A DNA stretch of 64,000 nt, taken from Cannabis sativa. Taxonomy: Eukaryota; Streptophyta; Magnoliopsida; Rosales; Cannabaceae. This document shows positions 46,436-59,199 of this stretch, one piece after another. A program made the position numbers and the translations under genes. Where the stretch lies: NCBI RefSeq assembly GCF_029168945.1, contig NC_083607.1:13224001-13288000 (forward strand), read 5' to 3'. The notes under the pieces are model-generated. The model was not told the DNA's origin. It saw only the letters and a program-made list of their open reading frames with translations, and did not search any database. Position 1 is the stretch's first letter. The number at the start of each line of letters is the position of its first letter.

Positions 46436-49155
46436 AAACGAACCATTACAAATATTGGTGCAGAGCAATGGGCATTGGGATGACAACAAAAACTATGTTG
46501 ATTATGAATCAAGTGGAGAATTAATTTCGACCAAGTGCACTTTTGAGGAACTAATGAGAATAATAATGGAAGAACTCCAATGCAACCATGAATCAACACA
46601 ACTACAACTGAAATATCAACTGAAGGAAGGAGGCCAACCACTACAAATCAAGGATGACAAAAGTCTGTGGTTCTACATAAAGCTATTAACGAAGGAGGTT
46701 GATTTCACAAGGTACCCATTGTGTGTGAACAAAACCAGTAACACGGCACCACCTAACCAAACAATGGTGTGGAACAATATGATCATGGAATCGTATGAGA
46801 ACAACGCAGCACAGGAAGACTTGCAGCAACCTGGAAACAACACGGCAACAACTTCCAAGGAACAACTATCTGCGCAGACGATGGGATCTGGTGAAGTTGA
46901 TACATTTTTCCTAGAAACAGTAACAGTGTCATCAGAATCAACCATACAACAACCAGAAAACAACAGAGAAAAAACTACAGCAGTAGATGAAGATTTCGAC
47001 TTCACCGACTATGCAAAGCTTGTGGCTGCAGAAATGGTACAGCAACTAGAAAACAACCAGAAGAAGAAGAGGAAGTGGACAAACACGTAAATGATGATCA
47101 TCAATGAAAAACGACATGAAACAATAGAGAAGGGGCAAATTTACAAGGACAAAGAAACATTGATAAGTACACTATGCTACTTTGCAATCAAGAAGACATT
47201 TCAATACAAAGTAGTGAAATCTTGCACAAAAGAATACAACATAGTGTGTTTGGACACAAACTGCAAATGGAGTTTAAAGGCTACAAAAAATGGAAACACA
47301 GAAACATTCATAATAAGGAGCTACGAAGAAGAACACACATGTGCAGTTACAATAAGATTTGGAGATCAACGACAAGCTACATCAAAGTTGATAGCAGATT
47401 TTGTAAAACCAAAATTCTTGAACACGAAAACAAAGTGCAGCCTGTACATAAAGACAGAAATGAAAGACAAATACGGAATAAAGATGAATTACATGAAAGC
47501 ATGGCGTAGTAAAGAGCGAGCACAAACCCAGCTCAATGGAAATGCTAAAGAGTCGTACAATCTCTTGCCAAGATACCTGTACATGCTACAGAAAACAAAT
47601 CCAGGTAAAAAAAATTTAAAAATTTTACTTTGAAAATATTTGTGAAAAAACAGTTGTTTTTGCGTTGTTATTTCGTTGAGTACATGTTGTTTGACAAAAT
47701 CCTGTTTGATTAAAATTCAGGAACATTAATAGACATAGAGAAAGATGATGATGACAGTTTCAAATATGCATTTGTTGCATTGAATGCTGCTATAAAAGGT
47801 TGGCCAAACTGCAAACCAATCATCGTGGTAGACGGTACATTCCTAAAGGCCGCGTATGGAGGCACGTTGCTCACTGCCAACACACAAGATGCAGAATCGA
47901 AAATTTTTCCACTAGCATACTGCATAGTTGATTCTGAGAACGATAAATCGTGGGAGTGGTTCTTAAAAAAAATAAAAGAAGCATTCGGGGTTCGAGAATG
48001 TCAATGCCTAATATCGAACGTACATGAAAGCATCATCAAAGCAACTAGGAAAGTGTTCCCCGAAATAACACATGGCTACTGCATCTTCCACCTCTTGTCG
48101 AACCTCAAAACAAAATTCAAGAAAAATGCAAAGCATTTCAGAGTGCCATTCTTTGCGTACCGCAAAAGCTTACACGAAATGGAGTTTGAATTCCATATGA
48201 GGGAGCTAGACAACTTGGATAAGCGCATAAGACCGTACTCCGGAGAAAATTGGCCATGAAAAATGGTCAAGGTATCATTCGTAAAACAACAGGTGAAAAC
48301 TAATAAGAAGGATAAAATTAATGATATGTTCACCTATTTAGAGCGTTGTATTTGCGTTGTTTTTGCGTTGCGTTTGAGTTTTTTTTCAAAAGTAGAACTA
48401 TGACAGAAACTGTCCAAATTATAGGTACTCTACCATGACATCAAACATAGCTGAGGCACTGAACTCGGCAAATTTAGCAAAGAAGGGAAACACCAGTGAC
48501 AACATTAATGGAGTGCTTGAGGGAACAAATGCAAGAGTGGACATACAATAATAGAAAGGAGGCACAAAAATGCACAACAAGGCTGACACCATCATCTGAG
48601 AAAAAACTCATAGGGAACTATGTACAGTCATTGCGACTAACAGTAAGTTCAGATTATCGTTCGCATAAAGTAAAATAAAAACAGTTGTTTTTGCATAGTT
48701 TTTTGGTTGTTTTAAAGTTGGTTTAAAACATGCAGGTGAAACCAGCAAACCAGAACCTGTTTGAGGTGATAGATGAAGACAGAACAAGAATAGTAAACTT
48801 GAAGGAGAAGACGTGCACATGCAATAGATTTCAAAAAGATGAAATGCCATGTAACCATGCAGTCGCCGTCATGAAGGACTTGAACATAAACACATACAAC
48901 TACTGTGCACAATACTACACATCAAAAGCATGGCTGCAAACATATGAAGAAACAGTATACCCATTGGAAACGTAAGAGAATGGGAACTTCCGAATTTTTG
49001 AAGAAATCATAGTGTTGCCTCCAAAGGAGAGAATCAAGTACGGAAGGCCGAGGAAAAGAAGAATGGCAGCTTGGGAAACAAAGAAACAAAACAAGTGTGG
49101 CAAGTGTGGACAAAAGGGACATAACAAAAAGACCTGCAGAAGAATTACAGCATAG
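46436..49155 (+). pseudogene. MULE transposase (MURA/FAR1-like), decayed
   Basis: Probable exons: 46436-47604, 47721-48271, 48425-48642 and 48736-49155, plus an unseen first exon (no ATG; acceptor TTTCAG at 46430). The first part has the MuDR N-terminal region (LQILVQSNGHWDDNKNYVDY) and the zinc-binding DNA-binding domain (CLDTNCKWSLKA...EEEHTC). The second carries the MULE catalytic domain: first Asp in IVVDGTFLKAAYGG; the second, normally SDRHESI, reads SNVHESI, so the catalytic Asp is Asn. The last has a SWIM zinc finger (CTCNRFQKDEMPCNHAVAV) and a CCHC knuckle (CGKCGQKGHNKKTC). Breaks: TAA at 47088-47090, TGA near 48256, a frame change in exon 3 (near 48500) and indels near 48975. It cannot encode an active transposase. 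Confidence 0.9.
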
Positions 49156-49652
49156 AAGTGGAAACAACTACACATCAACCAAAAAACAACTATATTAAAA
49201 CATTTAGAAAACACATACTGCATATTACGATTGGTTGTTACATACATTTTTTTATTGTGATTTTTTATGTGGAGAGATATTGATAATAGGGAATTGGTAT
49301 TATTATCATTAATATACAAAAGAACATCAAATATTATAGTTAAATAATTAAATGAGTGGAAGAAGGTTGAAATTAATAAGAAGGAAAAATAAACTACATA
49401 AAGTGATTACAAATGCAATTTAGTTGTTTGTCAGATGGTTGTAATAAGGTTGTTAATAGTATGCTGTCATGACTAAGAGTAAATATAAAGATTAAAAATC
49501 CAAAAATATGAACAAATTAAAAACCAATTCCAATTAAGAAAAAAACATGATAGAAACAACAACTTGTCTATGATTATGAACATAATCTGGTAATAGAAAA
49601 AACAAAAGCTACATAAAAAAAAGTAGTATTTCCAACAACAACCAATAGATAA
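49156..49652. other. Shared 3' region between convergent MULE genes
   Basis: Non-coding, AT-rich. Contains the 3' ends of both genes. No hairpin terminator or other element was identified. Confidence 0.6.
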
Positions 49653-52600
49653 CTAAGACAAATTCTTCTTTGGACCCTTTGGAGGAGCCTCATCTTCACT
49701 ATCAATAAATTCCACTTCTTTCATGCGAGCATACTTATAGAACAACACAGCAAGCCTATCACGGTGTTTCTCAACATCAAATATGGGAGGAATCGGTTTC
49801 ATATCAATAAAGTATTCGGCGAACGATACAACGAAACAACCACAGTCACTGCAAAACAACCAAAAAACAACAGCAGAAAAACTTAAAAAAGGAAAATAAC
49901 ATTACAAATTTTAAAAACATTTGAAAATAAAAAATAAAAACAACTTACTTCGAGGTTTGTTGAGGCAAACCATCAACCTTAACAACTTCGAAAGGGTCTA
50001 AACAAACCGGTTTGTTTTCCTTTTTGAACTCATCAAACAAAGCAAAAAAGTGGGGCAACAACACCGCAAATGGCTGACAAGCTTTGATAGCAGCACTATC
50101 TTTCATAGCAGTCGACAAGGAGTTGTACATGTACATACGCCTTTCCTCAATATTCAATCGACCAAGAATCCAATGTGATTCAGTCTCCATATGGATGATA
50201 AAGAAAACATGATCGCACAAATGCCAAGGGGAACCACATAACATTTTTCTACCTCTTATATAATCAGCAATGGCATGTCAAGCGCTTATCAAAGAAAGAT
50301 TTTTTTTCTGTGCAATAAATTTTTCATACAAAGCATGAATGGTTTTGAAGAATAAGCAATCGGTGGTTGTGAACTTAACCTTTGGCTCCTTTGCATACTT
50401 TCCTTTTTTACGTAGATAGTAAAAAATGATGTCCAGATGCTAAACAATAAAAAATGAGAAATGTTTGAAAATCATAAAATGAATTATATTTCAACAACTA
50501 AAAAACAACCAACAAACAACCTGAATAAAACTATAGACTGAAATTTTTGAAAAAAATCAAAAGAAAAAATAATTTAACTTACAGAATTAGTCAAACATTG
50601 GCTAGGATATGCAAGCTTGTGGAACCACATCTTGGTTGCAACATCTTCCACGCCAAAACGAAAAGGGGGAACAATCTTATCCTTACCCTTCAAGTAAACC
50701 TTCTCCTTGTCATGCCTAACATTTTAACAAAAAAAAAATGAAAGATAAATAGTAAAGTAAAAAACAAAAAATACAAAAACACAACAAAAATGCTGAAAAT
50801 AAACACTTACGGATCTTTCTTCGGTCGACGTCCTTCACCAAGCCACAAGTCAAAATCAATCTCGTCTTTATGTTCTACATCTTCACCAATCTTATCATCG
50901 AGAGGACACAACCCAGCCACATACTTAACAACTCCATAACCAGAACCATCTTTAGAACTAGAAATGGAAGAGTCATACTCCATAAACGGAGACGTCAGCG
51001 CTATGGGTTTCTTAGATTTCCTCTTGTCAACAAGAGGAGTTTCTTCAACGGGAATTGGGTCATCTTCAAGTTCAATGTTAGAATCAACATTGAGACCTGT
51101 TGCACCCATCTAATATATTTTTTCCACAAAAATGAAAGAAAATAGACAGTGTTAAACACAAAAAGTATGAAGAAACTAAAAAACAACCAAAAAAAAAAAT
51201 ATACCTCAAAACAAACAAGACGACGATCCGTAACCTCAACATTTTCAGAAACTGAAATCTGTTTACAAGGATCACCACCAATTCCATCTGAAGACATCTG
51301 TTTATATATGGTATTAAAAAGGAATTAGAGCATGGTTAAAAAATAACAACCTTTACACAACCAAAAAACAACACAAAAGCAAAATTACCATAATCTCAAC
51401 TGCTTTTACACCGGACTGAACAGTAGCCTCAACATCTATTTGAGTAGGGCCGTCATTGAAATCAACAAAATTCTTGATACAGAAAATAAAGGAAAAAGAA
51501 AATGGAAAAAAAAGTGAAGTTATTTTTTGTGAAAGACTTCAACAACTAAAAAAAAACTACATAACAACTTAAAAACAAAATAAAAACAACAAGTAAAATA
51601 AGAAGACCAACAATAAATTGCGAACAACATAATCTACAAACACAGCCATATAAATAACATAATAAATACAAATAAATAGTCTAAAAAATAGTTGCAAATT
51701 TCTGAAAAATAAAACATAACAAGAGACATAACAATAACATAGAATTACAAGAGCACTACCTAAAACGGACTTACAACAAAATAAACCACACAAAGTAACT
51801 AAAACCTAGTTACATTGTCTACTTATCTACCTTCTCCTCACTATCAGTGGATTCATCATCACTGCCATTATCATTTTTTTCTTTTGAGTCAGAATCTTCA
51901 TCGGCTTGACCATCCTTCTCTTCACCTTCACTACCCTCCCCTTCTTCATCACCCATAACATTCTCTTCTTCATTTTCATCAGTTTCTTCAGATTCATTTA
52001 AATCAAGATCTGCTTCATCACCACCTCCATCATCATCATTGGAAGAGTCACTGCCTTTTTCCTATATTGAAATTACAAATTAAATTAGTATAAAACAACT
52101 TAAAAAAAACCGAAAAACAACTATTGAAAAACTAAAATACCTTGGCATAGGAATCGGCAAAAACAGTAGAAAACTGTGTCTGCATTGGAGCCATCTGAGC
52201 ACCAAAAGAAACAAACTGTGCAGACACAAACTCTTTCAACTCAACCAAATCAGATGAAATCTTCTGTTGGGAAGTATGCAACGAATCGATCTTGACCTCC
52301 AACCCATGAAATTTCTCAGAAAAGGCATCAAGCTTGACAGAAATGTCACTCTGAGCAACAGTTGGCTCTTCGGGAAGAGGAAGACTCTTGTAAGAGTTGT
52401 AGTCGGTGTCGAACTTGAAACTGCTCAGTTTCAAAGCTTTGAACTCACCAGCCGTGGGCCTCATATTTGAAAGTTGCAGCTGATCAAAAAACACCAAAAT
52501 TAAAATTTCAATTATGAAGATTATTAATAATGAAAAACAACACAAAAACAACTACTGAAAAACCAAATTACAACAAACAGATATACCTTATCTTTGGAAA

Positions 52601-54700
52601 CATCAAAGATAGTAGTCTTCAAAACTTTGAAAGTAGGTTGACTATTGCATGTCCACTGAGTGATCCTTGGAATACGAGAGCTTTCCTTTTGGCAGTACTT
52701 ACCTTTCATGTACTTACAACACTCGTAGAACCAAACTTGAAGAACATGAGGACAACCAATCAAAGTGTAAAAAACACTCGACCTCTTTCCCGAACTCCTT
52801 GCCTTCCTAACACCCTCAACCCAACTATCAAGCTTACCCTTCAATGAGGAAATAGTCAATTCAAAAGAACTTCGGCCCCAAGCAAATTCATTGTACCTCC
52901 CACTATCTACAACATCTAAAATAGACTTGGGTACATTTTTATGCTTAGTGCCACTAAGCAAGAACCACTCCACGAAATACAAAACTGCCAACTTCACAGC
53001 ATCCTCATCAGAATCACCCCACCTCTTGGTGGTAAAACATTCCCTAACAGATTCCTTAGTGATAGAAGACGAAGTTGGCCAATATCTTTCACAAAGACTA
53101 TTAACCTCTTGCTTAAAATCTAAGACACTACAGTCACCTTCACAGTCTAACCCAGTAATCAATGCAAATTCCTCAATGCTAAACCTAAGCCTAACACCGC
53201 GTATCATTACCCACAACTCAGCATCATTAGGTTGCTGAACCTCCCGGAGCAACAACCCATGAAACACTTGGGGTTGAACTTTAAAATCGGGAAGGTTAAG
53301 GAAATGACCAAAACAGGTTTTTGAAAACATTTCAAGCGGTACATCTGAAAGACAAGACTTAATGTTCTCTATCACCTGGAAAGTAGCAGTGGAAAAGGCT
53401 TTCGCAATGAATAGATTCTTCTGGTCATAAATATAATCCCATTCCTGTATCAATATAAACAAAATAAATCAGGACAAAAACAAAAAAAACTAAAAAAAAA
53501 ACAGAAAACAAATAATAAAAATAATAAAAATAATTTTTTTTTTTAAAAAAGGACACCTTAGGGGGATTTTTCTTTGGTAGGTCAAATCCTTCAACCTTCA
53601 CTGAGGTCCTAGCATGGACCTGCAAAAAAAAAAGAAATACAAAAGCAACAAATCTTAGATACAATAACAATGAATATATAAAAATGTAGTAACCAAATTA
53701 CAGCCAATAAAAAACCTAAAAACAACGTTTATGAAACCCTTACAGTATGATAAATGTAAGAGATAAACAACTTTCAAAAAAATACAGTAACAACACTGTC
53801 ACAACTTTAAAAAAAACAACTAAAATATTAACAACACTGTACAAGCTCGTTGTTATGAAATTTCGAAAATGGTAGTCGATAATAGTAGTGTAACAAACAA
53901 CCGAGAAAAAACTGACAATAAACATATACAAAACTAAAGAATAAACAGCACTGAAAGATCTTGTTGCAATTGAAATTAGTAAAATGCTTCTCAATACCAA
54001 TAGTGTGTAAAACAACCGAAAACAAATTCACAATAAACATATAACCAACCAATGGGGAAAAGCAATTCAAAACTGTAACAAAATACGAATTGAACTGGGC
54101 AATTTTTCAACAACCAAACAACAACTGAATAAAATCAACAAAACAACATCAACCACAATACATGACAGAAATACATAAAGAACACCAAAAAAACATAAAA
54201 ACATCCTAATAAACACCTAAACCAGTGACCTAAAAAGCTCATGTAAAAATTAACACAATAAAATGAAACCAAGCAAATTTAAATTACCTTTGATTCAACT
54301 TTGGGCTTTTGGTCCTCACCATGCACTTCATCCTCAAAATCAGAATCTGAGGAAACCTAGAACAAAAAATGGGGAAAACTTTAAATCATCAAATGTAACA
54401 CCACAAATAAAACAACCAGAAAAAAACTAAAGAAAAATTTAAAAACAACAAAGAGAAACTTACATCGCGTGCAGACTTGGAAATTTTTGCTCTCTTAGTC
54501 TTAGGAGCATCGACTTTAACAGGAGGGGCTCTTTTCTTAGTGCCCGATGTCTCTGGAACATCAGCCACTAAATTTTTAGCAATTTTTTTTAACCCCATCT
54601 TAGGTTCGACTTTGGAAGTAACAGTTGGAGCCTTCTTCGATTTTTAAGAAACTTTCTTCGCCGGAGATGGTGATTTCGAACCACTTCTAGTGGTTGCCAT
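49653..54700 (-). pseudogene. ULP (SUMO-protease)-like gene with DUF1985, 12 exons, two premature stops
   Basis: Exons, from the start: 54700-54464, 54356-54288, 53619-53557, 53444-52587, 52479-52141, 52061-51831, 51472-51389, 51297-51205, 51109-50811, 50715-50583, 50439-49949, 49848-49653. All junctions are GT-AG and join in frame (1030 codons plus stop). Exon 1 is a basic, nuclear-type N-terminus. Exon 4 (286 codons) is the DUF1985 domain (LWVMIRGVRLRFSIEEFALI). Exon 5 looks coiled-coil; exon 6 is almost all Asp, Glu, Ser and Gly. Exons 11-12 hold the C48 cysteine-protease core: HW of SHWILGRL, then GLPQQTS joined to DCGCFVVSFAEYF (catalytic Gln and Cys). The Asp expected after HW appears as Asn (GRLNIEE). 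TAA at 54644-54646 (codon 19) and TGA at 50278-50280 interrupt it. In Kaonashi MULEs this gene's role is unknown. Confidence 0.88.
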
Positions 54701-55239
54701 TTATATAGAGAAAATATAGTGGAGGATGACAATGTAGGTTGAGGAAAACGTGGGTGAGGGCTTGGAGAAGGTGATCGTGGGAAGAAGAAATTGGTTAGGG
54801 CTTGATAATGGTGATCGTGGGAAGCTCGGTTTGAAGAGTGGAAGAATCAGATAAATGAAAAATTCAAAAAAAAAAAAATAAGAAAGGAGTTATGAGGTGG
54901 CGTGCGTGTACGTGTGTAAGGAAGAAGGGAAAAGGTAAAATTGTAATTATTAAACTTTTTGAAAAGTAAAATTGAAAAATGTAAAAGTTAAAAAAGTTTA
55001 AAAAACCGTGTATGGATAAAAATGTAAAAAAGGTGTCAATTTTGACATGAGGTGTAAAAATCTCAAAAAAAAACAAATTAAGAAAAACCCTCAATTTTAT
55101 AATTAACTAGGCGAGGGTATGCTGATTACTATTTCTCCTCGTTTTCATTTCATTTGTAATTCTAGTTGCTTAAATTTATGTCATAAATAATTGTAATAAA
55201 AATTTATATAATTTAACTTCTGTGATATTATGGATTTGA

Positions 55240-55915
55240 GTCAACTTATTTAAATCATCTACATATTTTTGGAGGAATTGATTCTGATTGTAAAATAAGA
55301 CTGCTTAATATTTCTAATATGCATGATGCCTTTTTCTCTTTAATGTATTTAGGGGTTAACTTTCGTCCTACAAAGTGAAAATACTCGGATTGTGGATACA
55401 TAATAGAAGAGAAACAAAAGAATCTCCATGGTTGGACCAGTTAGTATTTGTCGTTTGTAGAGAGAGCCCAGTTAATTCATTATGGGCTTTTGGAGATTTG
55501 TAACTTTTGGATGAGTATCTTTATCTTACCTCAAAATATTACCGCTGAAATAGATAGAATGTGTTGTAACTTTCTTTGGGAGAGAAAAGGGAACCGAAGT
55601 AAACCTCACTTGACTTCTGATCAAGTTTGTCTTCCAAAAGATCATGGCGTATTGAATTTTAGAGATAGGAAAAAAATAGATTATTGCGTTAATGGCCAAG
55701 TATATTTGAGTTATTTCAACCAAGCATGATTGTCTATGGATTCGATGAGTTAATGCAATTTATATGAAGAACGAAGATTTTTGGGACTTTAAATTGAATA
55801 AGGATAGTAGCTGGTACATTAATAAGATTATCAAGCTTCGAGAGGTTTTTGAGAGACAAGCTTTTATGGAAGCTAGTTGTTGTAGAAAATTCAAAGTTAG
55901 AATGTTTTAAAACAC
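55240..55915 (+). mobile_element. LINE (L1-type) reverse transcriptase C-terminal fragment
   Basis: Plus-strand frames read HIFGGIDSDCKIRLLNISNM, YLGVNFRPTK, then ERAQLIHYGLLEICNFWMSI and FILPQNITAEIDRMCCNFLW, and after a frame change VCLPKDHGVLNFRD and WIR/VNAIYMKNEDFWDFKLN. This is the thumb and connector region found before zf-RVT in plant L1 elements. Frameshifts and stops mark it as dead; it ends abruptly near 55915. Confidence 0.82.
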
Positions 55916-58900
55916 TCTGATAAATGTTGCTAAGGCCAGTTTTGACATATTGTCAAATCCCCCTTGCTCCATATGGGACATGTAATGGAGATTGGGGGTA
56001 CGAAGTACGCGGTAGGATCTATTACCTCTTTCGGAGGAGCTAGCTCTCAGAGCACCCTCGTCTGGGTAAGCTGTAGCATACCTCTCTCGAATCTCCTCAA
56101 CCTTTGTCAAAGAATTCAGATGATGGAGCATCCAACTAGCTTTTTAGAAGTGGTTCCTCTTTTGTAGCCTTCGCGAGAATTTTTGCTAAGTCACGAACAA
56201 TCTCCTCTTTGATCTCTTTTGGAGCTTGAATTTGGCCTCTGTTGTTGACATTATCAATACTTTGAAAACTTGCAATGATTCCATGCTCGTGGAGCAATGG
56301 TGTAGTCACTAAACCTTCAACTCTCAGTTGGCTTCAGTGAAATCTTTGAATTGGGCCACTTTCTTGGCCAACTCTTAGTCTGAGCACTCTAAGGCACAAG
56401 CTCTATCAACAAAAATAAAGAAGTACAAAAGCCCAATCTGCACTTGAATCCAAATAGAAGAAAGTTTGAAAAAGAATCAGGTAAAAAAAAGGGTAGGTGT
56501 AAGAATTTTTTACCTGGAATTTGGAAGGTAAGTTGGAGAGTAGGAACCCTTTTCAGTGGAAAGCAAGTAGAAAAGAACCATTACTTCATGAGGTCATGTG
56601 AACACTTAGTCTTGCTAGTGGGGTAGTAGGCGTCTGTGTACTTCTTAAGCTTATAAAAACTTAACTTTTGGCAATTGGTCCTCATTGGTTGAGGCTTTGC
56701 ACCGTTGAAAAACAAGATCTCCTTTGGAGAAGGCACTTCAAATTTGTTGGCAAAGAGCTTATAGGATGAAAGTATTAGTTGGAACAGAGCAATCCCAATG
56801 CATGCAATAAAATTTACGAAGTAAGTTCTTAGAGCGAGATTTTCCCGATTGAAATATGGGACCGACTCTAGGTACTGAACCCATCCGTGCTCGTGAATGC
56901 GGACTCCTCTAGGATAGCCATCCTATGCCACATCAATCGTGGAACGTTGAGCAATTTGGTATTAGTGGCATATGATTCGAGCATCCACTATGAACAAAAG
57001 TTATTTTCCTTTTCGTACATCTCCCAAATGGAGTCATTAAATTCTTGAGTGGGAGGTGGGACTTGTTGGAAATATTTTACGAGGATCTAGATTTACTACC
57101 AAGTATGTTTGATTAACATTCTAATATGAATTCTAAAACAATGAAATAAACACATAAGAGTTTAAGAAAACCTTACATTGGGTGCAGCGGAATATAATGA
57201 CTCCTTCCATTCAGATCTCTAGCCCTTGATTCCTTTCTGTAGCAGAGCATAATCAAGATATGAATCTGGATCTCCTTCTCTCCTTCTTTGATACTGATTA
57301 TCCACAGTCTTACACACTATGATTGAGATACCACTTGATGTGTGTGGGCACTACTCTATCACTCAAGGAATTTTGAAACATTTAGAGAAGAAAAGAGCGA
57401 GAGGGGCGGTTAGGCTTTTTTTTCTTCTGAAAGAAACAATGTGCAAAGTCATGAGTTTCCTGAAGCCAACACTTTCTATTTATAGAATGCCCTCTAGGTT
57501 TAGGTTAGAATTTTATGGCATTAAAATAATGGAAAAATAAAATGGTAAAAGGCTTTGCATAGTGGGCGGCCATTTAAGGAAATTGGGCCTCACTTTGCAA
57601 CTTTCCTATTTTGTTATTTCTCATTCCCATTCTCTCAAAAATGCCAATTTTCCAATTTAACCTTTTAAATGTCAATTCTAATTATTTAATAACTTAAAAA
57701 TAATTATTAAATAATATTACCATTTAATATATTTATTAATTTAGACATACAAAGTATCTTAATTAATAAATAAACCTAGAATCTCTTTTCTTTACAATTT
57801 CGCCCTTGCTTAGTGAAAATTCATAAAGTAGACATAGTCTAACTTTAGAATTATAATTGATTAATCAAAATCAATTAACTGAGTCTTACAAGCAGTATGG
57901 TCTCAACTAGTATGGGGACCATGGGTCTATATAACCGAGCTTCCAATAAGTCGAACTGAATTTACCAAGTAAATTCCCTAACTTATTAATTCCTTATTGA
58001 ATCCACACTTAGAACTTGGAATTGCACTCTCATTCATATAGAACGCTCTATATGTTCCACGATATAGATACGTCATTAGTTATCCATTGTTATAATCCTA
58101 ATTTGATCAATGACCCTCTAATAGATTATCTACATTGAATAGGCACTAAATTACCGTTACACCTTCAATGTATTTTACCTTAAAACACTTAGCTCCGTAT
58201 AAATGATATTTCAGCAAAGTGAAATGAGATCTCCACCATTTATCTCTGTTTAGCCAAGCTCGAAGGATATCATCGTTTCACTTCTAAATTCTTATAGAAG
58301 TTATAGACTCCATATTTATGTTAGCGCTCCCACTCAATTATACTATCATGTTCCCAAAATGTATGTATCACCGTGACCCAAAAGTAGGCTTAACTAACAA
58401 ATCAAAGAACATGTATAGTACTCTTGAGATCGAACCTAATCATATCAGGATTAAGATCATTTGATCTCGGATCAACATGTGATATTGAATTGAATAGATA
58501 TTACGGTAAATTTTAATATATCTAATCAAAGTTCAATGTCGGTCCCTTTCGATGTATACTCCATACATCCGATACTGGTAAACTTTGCCAATACCCTAGA
58601 AAGGACATAACACTTATCCAAGGTGCAAGAATATTTATCGCTGATTATCATGCCAGTCTAAATCCAGTGAACTGACAAATCAGGGAATAAACTTTCGAAC
58701 ATATAATTAAGATTATATTCCACTGTGCTGACAACACTATAATCATTAACAAATTCATATGTTCTGGACTTAAATAGAATTTATACATCATATATATAAA
58801 ATCATGAAATAAATCATGTGAACCATGCAACATAAAATGTTATTTCTGATCTTTATTAATAAGTAAATCTAATTATATTGAAATGAGTTTTATTTAGGGC

Positions 58901-59145
58901 ACAAAACCCAACCGGACTTTGGCCTTCCCTTTCCCTTTGGACTTTTTGGATGTCCCAGATGGAGCATCTTCCATAATGGTTTCCAGAGCCTCTTCCAGGA
59001 TGGCCTCAGGGATGACATCTGAGTAATGTTCCCCTACAGGAACTTCCACCTGAATTCCCTTAGCGGTTGTTTCCTTGACAGGGGCAACTGTGGTCTTATC
59101 CTTGTTTTCCACCGCATATAGATGGAAATCTTGATTCAAATCCAT
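55907..59145 (-). pseudogene. Gag-like retroelement ORF remnant, split by a solo LTR
   Basis: The N-terminal part (59145-58914) reads MDLNQDFHLYAVENKDKT and runs into an acidic then basic segment, SKKSKGKGKAKV. After the solo LTR (57064-58913) the same frame resumes as PPPTQEFNDSIWEMYEKENN, followed by a stop and LMWHR, ALFQLILSSYKLFANKFEVP and DAYYPTSKTKC, of the style seen in plant retrotransposon Gag-like proteins. The C-terminal piece (56131-55907) reads VEEIRERYATAYPDEGALR, likely coiled-coil. Frame changes and stops are common in 56660-55907. The exact retroelement lineage was not recognised. Confidence 0.5.
57064..58913 (-). repeat. Solo LTR of the 24.3 kb copia family (1850 bp)
   Basis: Begins TGTTGGAAATATTTTACGAGG and ends AAAACCCAACC, where the family has AACA. 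Flanked by a 5-bp target duplication GGACT (57059-57063 and 58914-58918). No internal region or partner LTR. More diverged from the two full LTRs than they are from each other. Confidence 0.92.
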
Positions 59146-59199
59146 CATTGGAAAAACAAAAGGAAAGAAAGACCAAGCAATTAGACACCCACTATCCAA

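Larger units (their letters stand above)
45520..55064. mobile_element. Mutator-like element carrying transposase and ULP-like gene (Kaonashi type)
   Basis: A 9.5 kb unit with two convergent spliced genes: MULE transposase (plus) and a DUF1985/Ulp1-type gene (minus). That pairing is the known Kaonashi (ULP-carrying MULE) architecture of plants. Proposed ends are GAGATTTTTTC at 45520 and, in reverse complement, GAGATTTTTACAC at 55064. Nine-A runs flank both (45511-45519 and 55065-55073) and could be the 9-bp target duplication, though homopolymers are weak evidence. Similarity between the ends continues loosely for about 50 bp. Both genes have stop codons, so the copy is probably inactive. Confidence 0.8.

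Noticed and set aside
52267..53238. Plus-strand ORFs opposite the DUF1985 exon
   Set aside because: No motif, and the minus strand gives a full domain with matching splice sites.
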